From: JBHFEI01 sp041928815
Lineage (GTDB): Bacteria > Pseudomonadota > Alphaproteobacteria > Rhizobiales > Rhizobiaceae
Direction of reading: 5' to 3'
NCBI RefSeq assembly: GCF_041928815.1
Contig: NZ_JBHFEI010000001.1
Coordinates: forward strand, 62,001-126,000
Length of the DNA stretch: 64,000 nt
Shown here: positions 44,131 to 53,138 of the stretch, piece after piece
Numbering within the stretch: the first letter of the stretch is position 1
Layout: the number at the start of each line of letters is the position of its first letter
Position numbers and translations under genes: made by a program
Notes under the pieces: generated by a model
What the model saw: only the letters and a program-made list of their open reading frames with translations
Database searches by the model: none
Told to the model about the DNA's origin: nothing

Positions 44131-44443
44131 GAAGGGCGGCGAGGCTGGCCTTTTGCGCGCCGCCGCGCTAGAGCTTGGCACGCGATCCCGCATGCTCCAA
44201 ACGGCGAGGATCGGGGCTATGGCAGGATGACGGTCGCGCCTTTCCGGATCTGCGGCATGGTCAGGATACGGTCAGGCCGCGACGGGCCACGCAGCGTCGT
44301 CCCGCACGGGTTCGCAGCCGCACGGGAGGGACGCCCGTCGGGCCGGAGCGCGCCTGCCTCGGGGTCAAGACGGAACAGCGGCATATTGCGGGGGACAAGG
44401 CTTCCACCGGAAGTGCTCCAAGAGACGGAAAGACGGAACGACG
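44131..44443. other. Spacer between mutL and the DUF2093 gene
   Basis: This 313-base stretch has no credible gene. Frames within it give Arg/Gly-rich translations without conserved blocks. It probably carries the mutL 3' end and the promoter for the DUF2093 gene, but I see no clear terminator. Confidence 0.45.
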
Positions 44444-44677
44444 ATGATGAACCGGCACGAAGGCAGCGGCATGCGCGAGGCGAAAATCCGTTATCTCGAC
44501 GGCGACTACCAGATCGTCCTGCCCGGATCGCATGTCGTCTGCGCGGTGACGGGACGGCAGATCCCGATCGACGAGCTGCGCTACTGGAGCGTCGCCCGGC
44601 AGGAGCCCTATGCCGACGCGGCCGCGTCGCTGGAGGCCGAACGCGCCGCCGCCGCCCTGCCCGACCAGCGCGGCTGA
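44444..44677 (+). CDS. DUF2093 family protein
   Basis: This 77-residue protein has the family core MREAKIRYLDGDYQIVLPGSHVVCAVTGRQIPIDELRYWSVARQEPY. DUF2093 proteins are small, cytoplasmic and almost confined to alphaproteobacteria. The single C-A-V-T-G segment looks like half of a zinc-ribbon-type knuckle, but only one Cys is present. Two ATGs in a row (44444, 44447) could serve as start. It converges with lpxK, 10 bases between stop codons. Function unknown. Confidence 0.88.
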   Translation: MMNRHEGSGMREAKIRYLDGDYQIVLPGSHVVCAVTGRQIPIDELRYWSVARQEPYADAAASLEAERAAAALPDQRG

Positions 44678-44687
44678 CCGTTCCGCC

Positions 44688-45731
44688 TCATCCACCCGCG
44701 CCCTCCGGCGCAAGGAGACGCAGGCGCGCCGCCGCGCGCGCGGCGCGGACGATGCGGGCCGGCGCAGCCGGATCGTCGAAGGCAAGGCCGACCTCCAGGA
44801 CATCCGCACCGGCGAGAAGCCGCCGCCCCGCCATGCCGGCGGGATCGATCCGGACCCGGTCCTTCGATGTCGTCACCGGCACCGCGGCGAGCCGCTCCGC
44901 CTCCGACAGGAGAGCGGCCATCTCGGCTTCGGAAAACGGGTGGTGATCGGGGAAGGAGCGCGTGGCGACGAGGTCGGCGCCCGTTCCGCGAAGGGTACGG
45001 TAGAATTTTTCCGGATCGGCGATGCCGGAGAAGGCGAGGACGCGCCGGCCGGCGAAGCGGCGCGCATCGGCGGCTTCCAGGCGCGCCAGATGCACGGGCT
45101 TTCCCGCCCGCGCCGCCATGCGCACCAGCCCCTCGGCCGCATGGCCCTCGCCGATCTTCAGGATCGCGTCCACATGGCGGAACTGCCGGGCGAGCGGCGC
45201 GCGCAGCGGGCCGGCCGGAAGGGTCTGCCCGTTGCCGACACCGCGCGAGGCATCGACGACGACCAGCGCATGGTCGATCCGGATCCGCGCGCTCTGGAAG
45301 CCGTCGTCCATGAGGATGAAGTCCGCGCCATGGTCGATCAGAAGCCGCGCCCCGTCGATGCGGTTGCGGCTGACGGCGGTCATCGCGACGGCGGACAGCA
45401 GCAGCGGCTCGTCGCCGACATCACGCGCCTGATGCCGCAGCGGATCGACGAGTGTCGCCGCCCGGACGGCGCCGCCATAGCCGCGGCTGAGGAAGCCGGG
45501 GGTCAGTCCCTCCGCCAGGGCCGCCCGGCCGAGGGCGATCGCCGTCGGCGTCTTGCCGGCGCCGCCGACCGTGACATTGCCGATGCAGACCACGGGGACA
45601 CCGACCGGCACGCGCGGGGCCCGGTCCATCCGCCCCGCCGCAACGGCGCCGTAGACCCATGCGACCGGCGAGAGCAGCCGCGCCCGCCAGTCAGCCTCGC
45701 GCCACCAGAAGGGCGGCGTCTCGGGAATCAT
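44688..45731 (-). CDS. lpxK: Tetraacyldisaccharide 4'-kinase
   Basis: This 347-residue inner-membrane-associated kinase adds the 4' phosphate to the lipid A precursor. It shows PPFWWREADWRARLLSPVAWVYGAVAA at the N-terminus, the Walker A loop NVTVGGAGKTPTAIALG, LSRGYGG, and DFILMDDGFQS with the catalytic acidic pair. It lies last in the leftward group DUF4170-waaA-HAD-lpxK, 26 bases after the HAD gene. The product is the substrate for WaaA, encoded two genes upstream. Confidence 0.95.
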   Translation of the reverse strand: MIPETPPFWWREADWRARLLSPVAWVYGAVAAGRMDRAPRVPVGVPVVCIGNVTVGGAGKTPTAIALGRAALAEGLTPGFLSRGYGGAVRAATLVDPLRHQARDVGDEPLLLSAVAMTAVSRNRIDGARLLIDHGADFILMDDGFQSARIRIDHALVVVDASRGVGNGQTLPAGPLRAPLARQFRHVDAILKIGEGHAAEGLVRMAARAGKPVHLARLEAADARRFAGRRVLAFSGIADPEKFYRTLRGTGADLVATRSFPDHHPFSEAEMAALLSEAERLAAVPVTTSKDRVRIDPAGMAGRRLLAGADVLEVGLAFDDPAAPARIVRAARAAARLRLLAPEGAGG

Positions 45732-45757
45732 GCCGCATACGCCGACACGGCTGCCAT

Positions 45758-46480
45758 TCAGCGGTAGCCGATGAGCGCCGGCAGGCCGGTGATGTCGTCG
45801 AGGCAGTGGTCTGCGGCGGCCGACAGGCTCTCGCGCGAGCCGGTGCCGGTCAGGACCGCGACCGTCAGGCCGGCGCGCGCGGCCCGGCCCATATGCATGT
45901 CGTGATTGTTGTCGCCGACGACCGCGACCATATCCGGCTCGAGGCCGGTCGCGCGGCAGAAGCCGAGCACCATGCCCGGTTCGGGCTTCACGCCGAAGCC
46001 GCTGTCATAGCCGCAGACGAAATCGAGATGCTCGACGAAGCCGAAACGCGTCGCCAGCCGGAGGATCGAGGCCTCATTGTCGCTGGAGGCGACGCCGAGC
46101 TTCAGCCCAAGCCCTTTCAGGCCGGCGAAGAAGGCGGCGAGATCGGTGACCGGCACGGAGAAATCGGCCGACCGCGTGAAGAGCGCGTCGAATTCCGCCG
46201 TCAGATGGTCGAGCGGCACCCTCGATCCGGCGGCGACCATGCCGGCGGCGATCTCGGCCGCCGTGCCGGCGGCAAACAGGCTGTCGGCCGCGACATGGCC
46301 GCTGTCCGGGTCCATGCCGCAGGCGATGAGCAGATGGCGCTCGAGCGCCTGATCGCCTTGCGCCGCCATCTCCGCCAGCGCCCGGTTCACCGGCAGCCAG
46401 CTCGCATCGTAGTGGATCAGCGTGCCGTCCTTGTCGAACAGCAGCCCCCGGATCGTCGTTTCGGTCGTGCCCGTCGTCAT
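45758..46480 (-). CDS. HAD family phosphatase (phosphoglycolate phosphatase-like)
   Basis: This 240-residue HAD hydrolase has motif I LLFDKDGTLIHYD with the nucleophile Asp, motif II region LGVASSDNEAS, motif III Lys in GVKPEPGMVLGF, and motif IV VGDNNHDMHMGRAARAG, preceded by a helical cap. The fold matches Gph-like phosphatases. Motif I begins after 18 residues, and the physiological substrate cannot be read from sequence. It follows waaA with one base between stop and start codons and precedes lpxK, so a role linked to Kdo or envelope sugar phosphates is possible. Confidence 0.88.
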   Translation of the reverse strand: MTTGTTETTIRGLLFDKDGTLIHYDASWLPVNRALAEMAAQGDQALERHLLIACGMDPDSGHVAADSLFAAGTAAEIAAGMVAAGSRVPLDHLTAEFDALFTRSADFSVPVTDLAAFFAGLKGLGLKLGVASSDNEASILRLATRFGFVEHLDFVCGYDSGFGVKPEPGMVLGFCRATGLEPDMVAVVGDNNHDMHMGRAARAGLTVAVLTGTGSRESLSAAADHCLDDITGLPALIGYR

Positions 46481-46481
46481 G

Positions 46482-47798
46482 TCAGCCCCCGCCCTTCGGA
46501 TGCAGCCGCGCCTTGACCGTCAGAGGATTGATATAGGGCTCGAGCCCGCGCACGGTCGCCGACAGGGCGCCGCGCATCTCGTGGATCGTTTCCAGCCCCG
46601 CTTCGATCATCTGCTTGCGCATGTCGTCGTTGACGAGAAGATAGTGCACGCCCTTGGCCAGCATCTCGACGTCGCGGACGATCTTGGCGCTGCCGTTCTT
46701 GGCGAGGATCTGGAAGGCGTCGCGGAAATTCTGCACGTTGCTGCCCGAAAGGATGGCACAGCCGACCATCGCCGGCTCGAGCGGGTTCTGCCCGCCCTCG
46801 CCGGTCAGAGACTTGCCGACGAAGGCGATCTCCGTCAGCCGCAGGTAGAGCCCCATCTCGCCGATCGTGTCGCCGAGGAAGATGTCCGTGTCGGCTGTCA
46901 GCGGGTCGTTGCGCGTGCGACGCGCGACCACCAGGCCCTTGGCATGGAGCGCCGCCTCGATCTCGTCGGCGCGCTCGGGATGGCGCGGCACGACGAGGGT
47001 GAGCAGTCCGGGAACCCGCTCCTTCAGCGCCTTGTGCACGACGCCGGCCGCGTTTTCCTCGCCATCGAAGGTCGAGATCGCCGCCCAGGTCTTGCGCGCG
47101 CCGATCTGCTGGCGGTAGCGCCGCAGCGCCTCGCCGTCAGGCGCCGGCATGTCGGTGTCGACCTTCAGGTTGCCCGAAACCATCACCGGCAGCGCGCCAA
47201 GCGTGCGGAACCGCTCCGCGTCCTCCTCCGAGCGGGCGATGACAAGGGCGAGGTTCTCGAAGAGCGCGTCGGCGATGACGGGGCGCTTCTTCCAGCGCGC
47301 GAAGGTGCGGTCCGACAGGCGGCCGTTGACGAGGACCTGCGGGATGTGGCGCCGGCCGAGCTCCATGATCGTCATCGGCCAGATCTCCGACTCGGCGATG
47401 ATGGCGAGGTCGGGCTCCCAGTAGTCGAGGAAGCGGCTGATCGCCGGCTTGAGGTCGATCGGAACGTATTGGTGGATGACGGAGGCGCCGAGGCGCTCTT
47501 CGGCGACCTTGGCCGAGGTGCGCGTGCCGGTGGTCAGGAGCACGGAAATGTCGCGGCGCCGGATCTCGCGGATCAGCGGGATGACGGCCGAGGTCTCGCC
47601 GACGCTCGCGGCATGGATCCAGACGAGCGGGCCCGGCGGACGCGGCAGGCTCGCATGCCCGTAGCGCTCGCGCCGGCGCGCCGGATCCTCCTTGCCGCGC
47701 GCGGTGCGCACGCCGAGATAGGACCAGATGACCGGATAGAGCGCCGTGCCGAGCCAGCGATAGCCGCCAAGCGCGAGACGCGCGCGCAGCCGGCTCAT
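46482..47798 (-). CDS. waaA: 3-deoxy-D-manno-octulosonic acid transferase
   Basis: This 438-residue GT-B glycosyltransferase attaches Kdo to lipid IVA. A short N-terminal hydrophobic segment (about 8-30) anchors it in the inner membrane. Conserved blocks are VWIHAASVGETSAVIPLI (with the catalytic Glu), YVPIDLKPAISRFLDYWEPDLAIIAESEIWP, VNGRLSDRTFARWKK, and GEGGQNPLEPAMVGCAILSG, which binds the CMP-Kdo donor. Also called kdtA. It is followed within one base by the HAD gene and then lpxK. Confidence 0.95.
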   Translation of the reverse strand: MSRLRARLALGGYRWLGTALYPVIWSYLGVRTARGKEDPARRRERYGHASLPRPPGPLVWIHAASVGETSAVIPLIREIRRRDISVLLTTGTRTSAKVAEERLGASVIHQYVPIDLKPAISRFLDYWEPDLAIIAESEIWPMTIMELGRRHIPQVLVNGRLSDRTFARWKKRPVIADALFENLALVIARSEEDAERFRTLGALPVMVSGNLKVDTDMPAPDGEALRRYRQQIGARKTWAAISTFDGEENAAGVVHKALKERVPGLLTLVVPRHPERADEIEAALHAKGLVVARRTRNDPLTADTDIFLGDTIGEMGLYLRLTEIAFVGKSLTGEGGQNPLEPAMVGCAILSGSNVQNFRDAFQILAKNGSAKIVRDVEMLAKGVHYLLVNDDMRKQMIEAGLETIHEMRGALSATVRGLEPYINPLTVKARLHPKGGG

Positions 47799-47862
47799 GA
47801 CGCGGCTCCCGCGAGGGCATTTTGCTGACGATCCACGCCGGAAACGGCCACCATCCGGGCGA

Positions 47863-48099
47863 TCACGCCGTCGCCGGATCGAGGAGACGATGCATGTGGA
47901 CGATGAAATAGCGCATATGGGCGTTGTCGACGGTCTGCTGCGCCTTGGCCTTCCAGGCGACGAGCGCGCTCTGGTAGTCCGGGAAGATACCGACGATGTC
48001 GAGCCCTTCGAGATCGCGGAACTGGACGTCCGTCACACTGGTGAGTTCGCCGCCGAAAACGAGATGAAGCAACTGTTTCTTGCCGGTCTGTTCAGACAT
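47863..48099 (-). CDS. DUF4170 family protein
   Basis: This 78-residue protein has LLHLVFGGELTSVTDVQFRDLEGLDIVGIFPDYQSALVAWKAKAQQTVDNAHMRYFIVHMHRLL, the full DUF4170 pattern. The family commonly sits directly upstream of waaA in alphaproteobacteria, as it does here (64 bases). Its role is unknown. The start at 48099 follows GAGG and removes an unconserved upstream extension. Confidence 0.88.
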   Translation of the reverse strand: MSEQTGKKQLLHLVFGGELTSVTDVQFRDLEGLDIVGIFPDYQSALVAWKAKAQQTVDNAHMRYFIVHMHRLLDPATA

Positions 48100-48158
48100 G
48101 GGAGCCTCGCTGTGCCTCGCGTTGACGCGATTGGTGTTCGGATATTCCGTCTCAAAGG

Positions 48159-48980
48159 TCAATGGCCTTCGAGGGCCTGGGCGGCGGCGACGAGGCCGTC
48201 GAGCACCGGCGCCGTCGCGGCGCACAGAACGCTATGCGCGACGGTCGGGCGATTGTATGTCAGCGCGCTGCCGTCGAGGTTCTTCAGCCCGCCGCCGGCG
48301 CGCGCGAGGATCAGGTCGGCCGCCGCGAGGTCCCAGTCGTGCGACGAGGACATGACGAGCGTCGCGTCGATCGTGCCGTCGGCGATCATCGCCAGCCGAT
48401 AGGCGAGCGAGGGCACATGGCCGACGCGCTCGACGCCGGCGCGGAAGCCGCGATCCAGCCCGCCGATCATCCGCTCGGACGCGGCCACGCGCAGGGGCGA
48501 ACGCGTCGGTCCCTGCGCCAGCGCCATCGTCGCGCCGTTCTTGACCGCGGGCCCGTCGATCCGGGCGAGGAAGGTTTCCTTGAGCGCCGGAGCGACCAGC
48601 ACGCCCGCGACCGGGCGGCCGCGATGCACCACGGCGACGCTGACGCACCAGACGTCGCGGCCGGCGATGAAGGCGCGGGTGCCATCGATCGGATCGACGA
48701 CGAAGACGGTCTCGCAGGAGAGCCGCGCCGGATCGTCGTCGGTCTCCTCCGACAGCCAGCCATAGTTCGGCCGGGCCTTCAGGAGCATGTCCTTCAGCAC
48801 GTCGTTCGCCGCATAGTCGGCGGCACTCACCGGCGAATGGCCGCCATTCTTCCAGCGCACGTCCGGATCCTTGCGGAAGAAGGCGAGCGCCCGTTCGCCG
48901 GCCGCCCGGGCGGCGTCCGCGATGAGATCGAGGTCGTCGCGCCAGGACGGCGGGCGGATCGGGGACTCACTTGCCGGCAA
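48159..48980 (-). CDS. Inositol monophosphatase family protein, CysQ-like 3'(2'),5'-bisphosphate nucleotidase
   Basis: This 273-residue lithium-sensitive-type phosphatase has the metal sites GWLSEETDDD (first Glu), DPIDGTRAFIAGRD (Asp-Pro-Ile-Asp-Gly-Thr), and SSSHDWDLAAADLILARAGG near the C-terminus. PAP removal (CysQ) or inositol phosphate hydrolysis are both possible; the sequence favours the CysQ-like group. The start is TTG at 48980, decided by GGAGG eight bases upstream; no in-frame ATG stands near. It overlaps the end of pmbA by 14 bases, so the two are cotranslated. Confidence 0.88.
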   Translation of the reverse strand: MPASESPIRPPSWRDDLDLIADAARAAGERALAFFRKDPDVRWKNGGHSPVSAADYAANDVLKDMLLKARPNYGWLSEETDDDPARLSCETVFVVDPIDGTRAFIAGRDVWCVSVAVVHRGRPVAGVLVAPALKETFLARIDGPAVKNGATMALAQGPTRSPLRVAASERMIGGLDRGFRAGVERVGHVPSLAYRLAMIADGTIDATLVMSSSHDWDLAAADLILARAGGGLKNLDGSALTYNRPTVAHSVLCAATAPVLDGLVAAAQALEGH

Positions 48981-50313
48981 GCGTCATGCCTCCGATGGCG
49001 ATCGTCGGCGCGGCGACGCTGTAGCTGCGGTCGATGTCGTCGGCGAGCGTAAGGTCGAGGAACATCCGCGACAGATTGGAGGCGATCGTCACCTCGGAGA
49101 CGGGATAGGTGATCTCGCCGTTCTCGATCCAGAAGCCGGAGGCGCCGCGGCTGTATTCGCCGGTGATCAGGTTGGCGCCGTGGCCGATCAGTTCGGTGAC
49201 GTAGAAGCCCGTGCCGACGCTGCGGATCAGGTCCTCGGGGCCGATGTCGCCGGGCTCGAGCGCGAGATTGGTCGACGAGGGCGTGACCGAGGTGCCGGAG
49301 CGCACGCCGCGGCCGTTCGTCTGCAGTCCGAGTTCCCGCGCGGCCGAGGAGGACAGGAACCACTCCTTCAGCACACCGTCCTCGATCATGACGAGCCGCT
49401 CGCCGCGAACGCCTTCGCCGTCGAAGGGGCGCGAGGCCGATCCCCTGCGGATCTGCGGGTCGTCGGTGACGCTCACGCCGGGCGCGAGGATGCGCTCGCC
49501 CATCCTGTCCTTCAGGAAGCTGGTCTTTCGGGCGATCGACGCGCCGTTGATCGCGCCGGCGATATGGCCGACGAAGCCGCGCGCGATGCGCGGATCGAAG
49601 ACGACGGTCACGTCGCTCGCCGTTGCCACCTGGCGCGGATTGAGGCGCCGCGCCGCGCGCTCGCCGGCGCTCCGGCCGATCCCGGCGGCCGCCCTCAGAT
49701 CGGCGGCGAAGATCGCGCCGTCATAGTCGTAGTCGCGCTCCATGCCGGTGCCCTCGCCGGCGATCGCGCTGACCGAGCAGCCGAAGCGCGTGCCCATATA
49801 GGCGCCCGAGAAGCCGTGCGAGGTGACGAGGACGAGGCCGCCCATGCCGGCCGATGCGCCGGCGCCGCTGGAATTGGTGACGCCCGCGACATCGAGCGCC
49901 GCCGCTTCCGCCTCGAGCGCCATGGCGGTCAGCTCCGCCGTCGTGACCTCCGTCGGATCGAAGAGGTCGAGATCGGCGAACGTCGTCGCCAGCCGGTCCC
50001 GGTCGGCGAGGCCGGCATAGGGATCCTCGGGCGAGGCCTTGGCCATGGCGACGGCGCGCTCGGCGAGCGCCTTCAGGTCGAAGCCCGGCGTCGCCGAGAC
50101 GCTCGCGACGCGGCGGCCGACGAAGACGCGCAGCGAGACGTCGTCGCTCTCGGAGGATTCCGTGTTCTCGACCTTGCCGAGGCGCACGGAGACGGAGCGC
50201 GACCGGCCGCGGGTCACGGCGGCGTCCGCCGCCTCCGCCCCCGCCTTCAGCGCCAGATCGACCAGTTCGGCCGCACGTTTCTGCAGGAGTTCGGAATCGA
50301 TACCGTCGGACAT
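48967..50313 (-). CDS. pmbA: TldD/PmbA family metallopeptidase
   Basis: This 448-residue protein is the PmbA (TldE) member of the TldD/TldE pair that trims peptide precursors such as microcins and degrades unfolded peptides. Conserved segments include AADAAVTRGRSRSVSVRLGKVE near the N-terminus, SVTDDPQIRRGSASRPFDGEG, LVMIEDGVLKEWFLSSSAARELG and SSTNLALEPG. PmbA lacks the HExxxH-like metal site of TldD, and none is visible here. The start at 50313 follows AAAGG; the partner tldD is not in the window. It overlaps the CysQ-like gene. Confidence 0.92.
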   Translation of the reverse strand: MSDGIDSELLQKRAAELVDLALKAGAEAADAAVTRGRSRSVSVRLGKVENTESSESDDVSLRVFVGRRVASVSATPGFDLKALAERAVAMAKASPEDPYAGLADRDRLATTFADLDLFDPTEVTTAELTAMALEAEAAALDVAGVTNSSGAGASAGMGGLVLVTSHGFSGAYMGTRFGCSVSAIAGEGTGMERDYDYDGAIFAADLRAAAGIGRSAGERAARRLNPRQVATASDVTVVFDPRIARGFVGHIAGAINGASIARKTSFLKDRMGERILAPGVSVTDDPQIRRGSASRPFDGEGVRGERLVMIEDGVLKEWFLSSSAARELGLQTNGRGVRSGTSVTPSSTNLALEPGDIGPEDLIRSVGTGFYVTELIGHGANLITGEYSRGASGFWIENGEITYPVSEVTIASNLSRMFLDLTLADDIDRSYSVAAPTIAIGGMTLAGK

Positions 50314-50457
50314 GATTTCGCCTTTCATTCCCGCCCCATTTATTGTGCAGTGGCGAGAGCATCAAGGGCAAGGCCCGATTCTTCTGCCGCCGGCGCCGTC
50401 CCTTTGCCGGCGGACACGGTCATCGCCCCGCTCCGCCTCGACCGAAAGACCGACCGC

Positions 50458-52287
50458 ATGACCACCACCGCCAGCGCCCTCTATTCCCAGCCTCTCCTGC
50501 TCCTCGGCGGCGCGGTCGTGGCGGCGCCGGTGTTCAAGAAGCTCGGCCTCGGCACCATTCTCGGCTATCTCGCCGCCGGCGTGCTGATCGGTCCGATCCT
50601 GATGCAGATCACCGAAGGCGAGGAGATCCTGCAGGTTGCCGAGCTCGGCGTCGTCTTCCTTCTCTTCATCATCGGGCTCGAACTGAAGCCTTCGCGTCTC
50701 TGGCAGATGCGGCGCGACATTTTCGGGCTCGGCACGGCCCAGGTTCTTTCGACCGGGCTGGCGCTCGCGCTGATCGCCTACGAGACCGGGCTTTCCGGCT
50801 GGCGCGGCGCGATCGTCGGCGGCTTCGGCCTGGCGCTGTCCTCCACCGCCTTCGCCATGCAGATCCTCGACGAACGCAACGACACCAACACGCGCTACGG
50901 CCAGCGCTCCTTCTCGGTTTTGCTGCTGCAGGACATGGCGATCGTGCCGCTTCTCGCCATCATCCCGCTTCTGGCGCAGCGCCCGCCCGAGGTCGAGGCC
51001 AGCCCGATCGTCGATTTCGCCGTGGCGCTCGGGGCGATCGCCGCGCTCGTCGTCGCCGGGCGCTACCTGCTCAACCCGCTGCTGCGGGTGATCGCGCGGA
51101 CCGGCGCGCGCGAGGCGATGATCGCCGCCGCCCTCTTCGTCGTCATCGGCGCGGCGACGCTGATGCAGCTCGCCGGCCTCTCCATGGCGATGGGCGCCTT
51201 CCTTGCCGGCGTGATGCTCGCCGAATCCTCCTACCGCCACGAGCTCGAAGCCGACATCGAGCCGTTTCGCGGCATCCTCCAAGCCCTGTTCTTCATGGCG
51301 GTCGGGCTGTCGCTCGATGTCGACGTCATCCTGCTCTACGCCTGGATCATCGCCCTGCTCGTGCCGCTGCTGATGCTGGTGAAGGCCCTCATCCTCTACG
51401 TGCTCTGCCGGGCGGCGCGCTCGCCGCACAACGATGCGGTGCGCATCGCGCTGCTCCTGCCGCAGGGCGGCGAGTTCGGCTTCGTGCTCTTCACCGCGGC
51501 CGCGGCGGCCGGCATCTTCTCCCCCGCCCATGCCTCGCTGCTGATCGTCATCGTCACCTTGAGCATGGCGCTGACGCCGGCCGCCGCCGCCCTCGCCCAG
51601 CTCTTCCTCAAGGAGCAGGACGAGATCGAGGAGGCGATGGACGAGGATTACGAGGGCGCCGGCGCCGATGTGCTGATGATCGGCTTTTCCCGCTTCGGCC
51701 AGATCGCGGCGCAGATCCTGCTCGCAAGCGGGCGCAACGTCACCGTCATCGACCATTCGGCCGCGCGCGTGCGCCAGGCGGCGACCTTCGGTTTCCGCAT
51801 CTATTTCGGCGACGGCACGCGGCTCGACGTGCTGCGCGCGGCGGGGATAGAGAAGGCGAAGATCGTCTGCGTCTGCACCCAGAAGAAGCACGTCACCAAT
51901 GCGATCGTCGATCTGGTCCAGGCCGAATTCCCCAATGCCCGCCTGTTCGTGCGCGCCTATGACCGCATCCACACGCTCGAACTGCGCGAGAAGGGCGTCG
52001 ACTACGAGCTGCGCGAGACGCTCGAATCCGGCCTCGTCTTCGGCCGCAGGATCATCGGGGAGCTCGGGCTCGGCGACGACGAGGCGATGGCCGTGACCGA
52101 CGACATCCGCCGGCGCGACGAGGCACGCCTGCAATTGCAGCAGAGCGGCGGGCTGGCGGCGGGACGGCACTATCTCCATTCCGAGCCGGTGCGGCCCGAG
52201 CCGCTGGTCAAGCCGCGCCGCGAGGCGCGGGCGGAGGCTCCGGAGGGGCCGCCGCGGCAGGAGGCCGGGGGGACGATGACGGCCTGA
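50458..52287 (+). CDS. KefB/KefC-type monovalent cation:proton antiporter
   Basis: This 609-residue CPA2 antiporter has about twelve membrane helices (residues 10-385) with GLGTILGYLAAGVLIGP, VFLLFIIGLELKP and ALSSTAFAMQIL, followed by an RCK/TrkA-N domain (about 400-530; MIGFSRFGQIAAQILLASGRNVTVIDH) that binds nucleotides. The last 60 residues are a Pro/Glu/Arg-rich tail. It exchanges K+ or Na+ for protons, in the Kef case gated by glutathione adducts. The ATG at 50458 is chosen because it begins the conserved region; the same frame is open far upstream, opposite pmbA, without homology. Confidence 0.93.
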   Translation: MTTTASALYSQPLLLLGGAVVAAPVFKKLGLGTILGYLAAGVLIGPILMQITEGEEILQVAELGVVFLLFIIGLELKPSRLWQMRRDIFGLGTAQVLSTGLALALIAYETGLSGWRGAIVGGFGLALSSTAFAMQILDERNDTNTRYGQRSFSVLLLQDMAIVPLLAIIPLLAQRPPEVEASPIVDFAVALGAIAALVVAGRYLLNPLLRVIARTGAREAMIAAALFVVIGAATLMQLAGLSMAMGAFLAGVMLAESSYRHELEADIEPFRGILQALFFMAVGLSLDVDVILLYAWIIALLVPLLMLVKALILYVLCRAARSPHNDAVRIALLLPQGGEFGFVLFTAAAAAGIFSPAHASLLIVIVTLSMALTPAAAALAQLFLKEQDEIEEAMDEDYEGAGADVLMIGFSRFGQIAAQILLASGRNVTVIDHSAARVRQAATFGFRIYFGDGTRLDVLRAAGIEKAKIVCVCTQKKHVTNAIVDLVQAEFPNARLFVRAYDRIHTLELREKGVDYELRETLESGLVFGRRIIGELGLGDDEAMAVTDDIRRRDEARLQLQQSGGLAAGRHYLHSEPVRPEPLVKPRREARAEAPEGPPRQEAGGTMTA

Positions 52288-52304
52288 CGTTTCCCCGTCG
52301 CGGC

Positions 52305-53138
52305 TCAGCCGGCGACGGCGGCCCGCGCCGAGACTGCGGCATCGAGGGCGCGTTTCAATTCGTCCTTGCACGGCGCCGTCGCCGCCAGGATCTCCTGGGC
52401 GCGCAGGAAATCGAGCACCCGGAAGCGGCTGACGCCGGGCCGCAGCAGGATGTCCGGCGGGCGAAGCTTCAGCTTCGCGGCGATGATCGCCTGCATCATC
52501 AGCTGGCTCGCGCCGAACAAGGCATCGATGCGGGCCGGCATCGCGTCGCCCTCGCCTTGCGGTCCGCCGACGACGTCGACGCCGATGACGATGTCGGCAA
52601 GGCCCTCCAGATGATCGAAGGGCACCGGATTGAACAGGCCGCCGTCGATCAGGATGCGCCCGTCCCTGCGCACCGGCCGAAAGATCGCCGGCAGTGCGGC
52701 CGAGGCGGCGAGCGCGGGTCGCAGACTGCCGGCATCGAGCGCGCGCTCGCACTGGCCGTAATAGTCGGTGACGATCACCTTCAACGGCAGGGAAAGGCCG
52801 GAGAAGTCGTCGGGGATCGCGGCGGGCAGGAAATGGGCGAGGATCCGCTCGATGTCGAACTGGCCGAGCGTCGCGGCGAAGACCTCCGACAGCGATGCGG
52901 GACGCAGCTTCCACAGCCGGTTCATCACCGCCCGGCGCGCGCCGACCGCCTCCAGCGTGTGGGCACGGATCTCGGCACCGGACATCCCCGCCGCCATCGC
53001 CGCCCCCATGATCGCGCCGATCGAGGCGCCGGCGATCGCCGCCGGGCGGATGCCGAGCTCGTCGAGCGCCTCGATGACGTGGATATGGGCGAGGCCGCGC
53101 GCGCCGCCGCCGCCGAGCGCCAGCGCGACGCGCGTCAT
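52305..53138 (-). CDS. Patatin-like phospholipase, RssA type
   Basis: This 277-residue patatin-fold hydrolase has the oxyanion loop ALGGGGARGLAHI (7-20), the nucleophile elbow GASIG (Ser39), and the catalytic Asp in IDGG (D164). The Ser-Asp dyad is complete. It is of the short RssA/YchK type without a membrane domain, so it probably hydrolyses membrane phospholipid or lysophospholipid from the cytoplasm. It overlaps rsmD by four bases. Confidence 0.9.
   Translation of the reverse strand: MTRVALALGGGGARGLAHIHVIEALDELGIRPAAIAGASIGAIMGAAMAAGMSGAEIRAHTLEAVGARRAVMNRLWKLRPASLSEVFAATLGQFDIERILAHFLPAAIPDDFSGLSLPLKVIVTDYYGQCERALDAGSLRPALAASAALPAIFRPVRRDGRILIDGGLFNPVPFDHLEGLADIVIGVDVVGGPQGEGDAMPARIDALFGASQLMMQAIIAAKLKLRPPDILLRPGVSRFRVLDFLRAQEILAATAPCKDELKRALDAAVSARAAVAG

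Noticed and set aside
48871..50457. Upstream in-frame extension of kefB by more than 500 codons
   Set aside because: The extension mirrors pmbA and has no homology. A fusion is not supported; the antiporter begins at the ATG at 50458.
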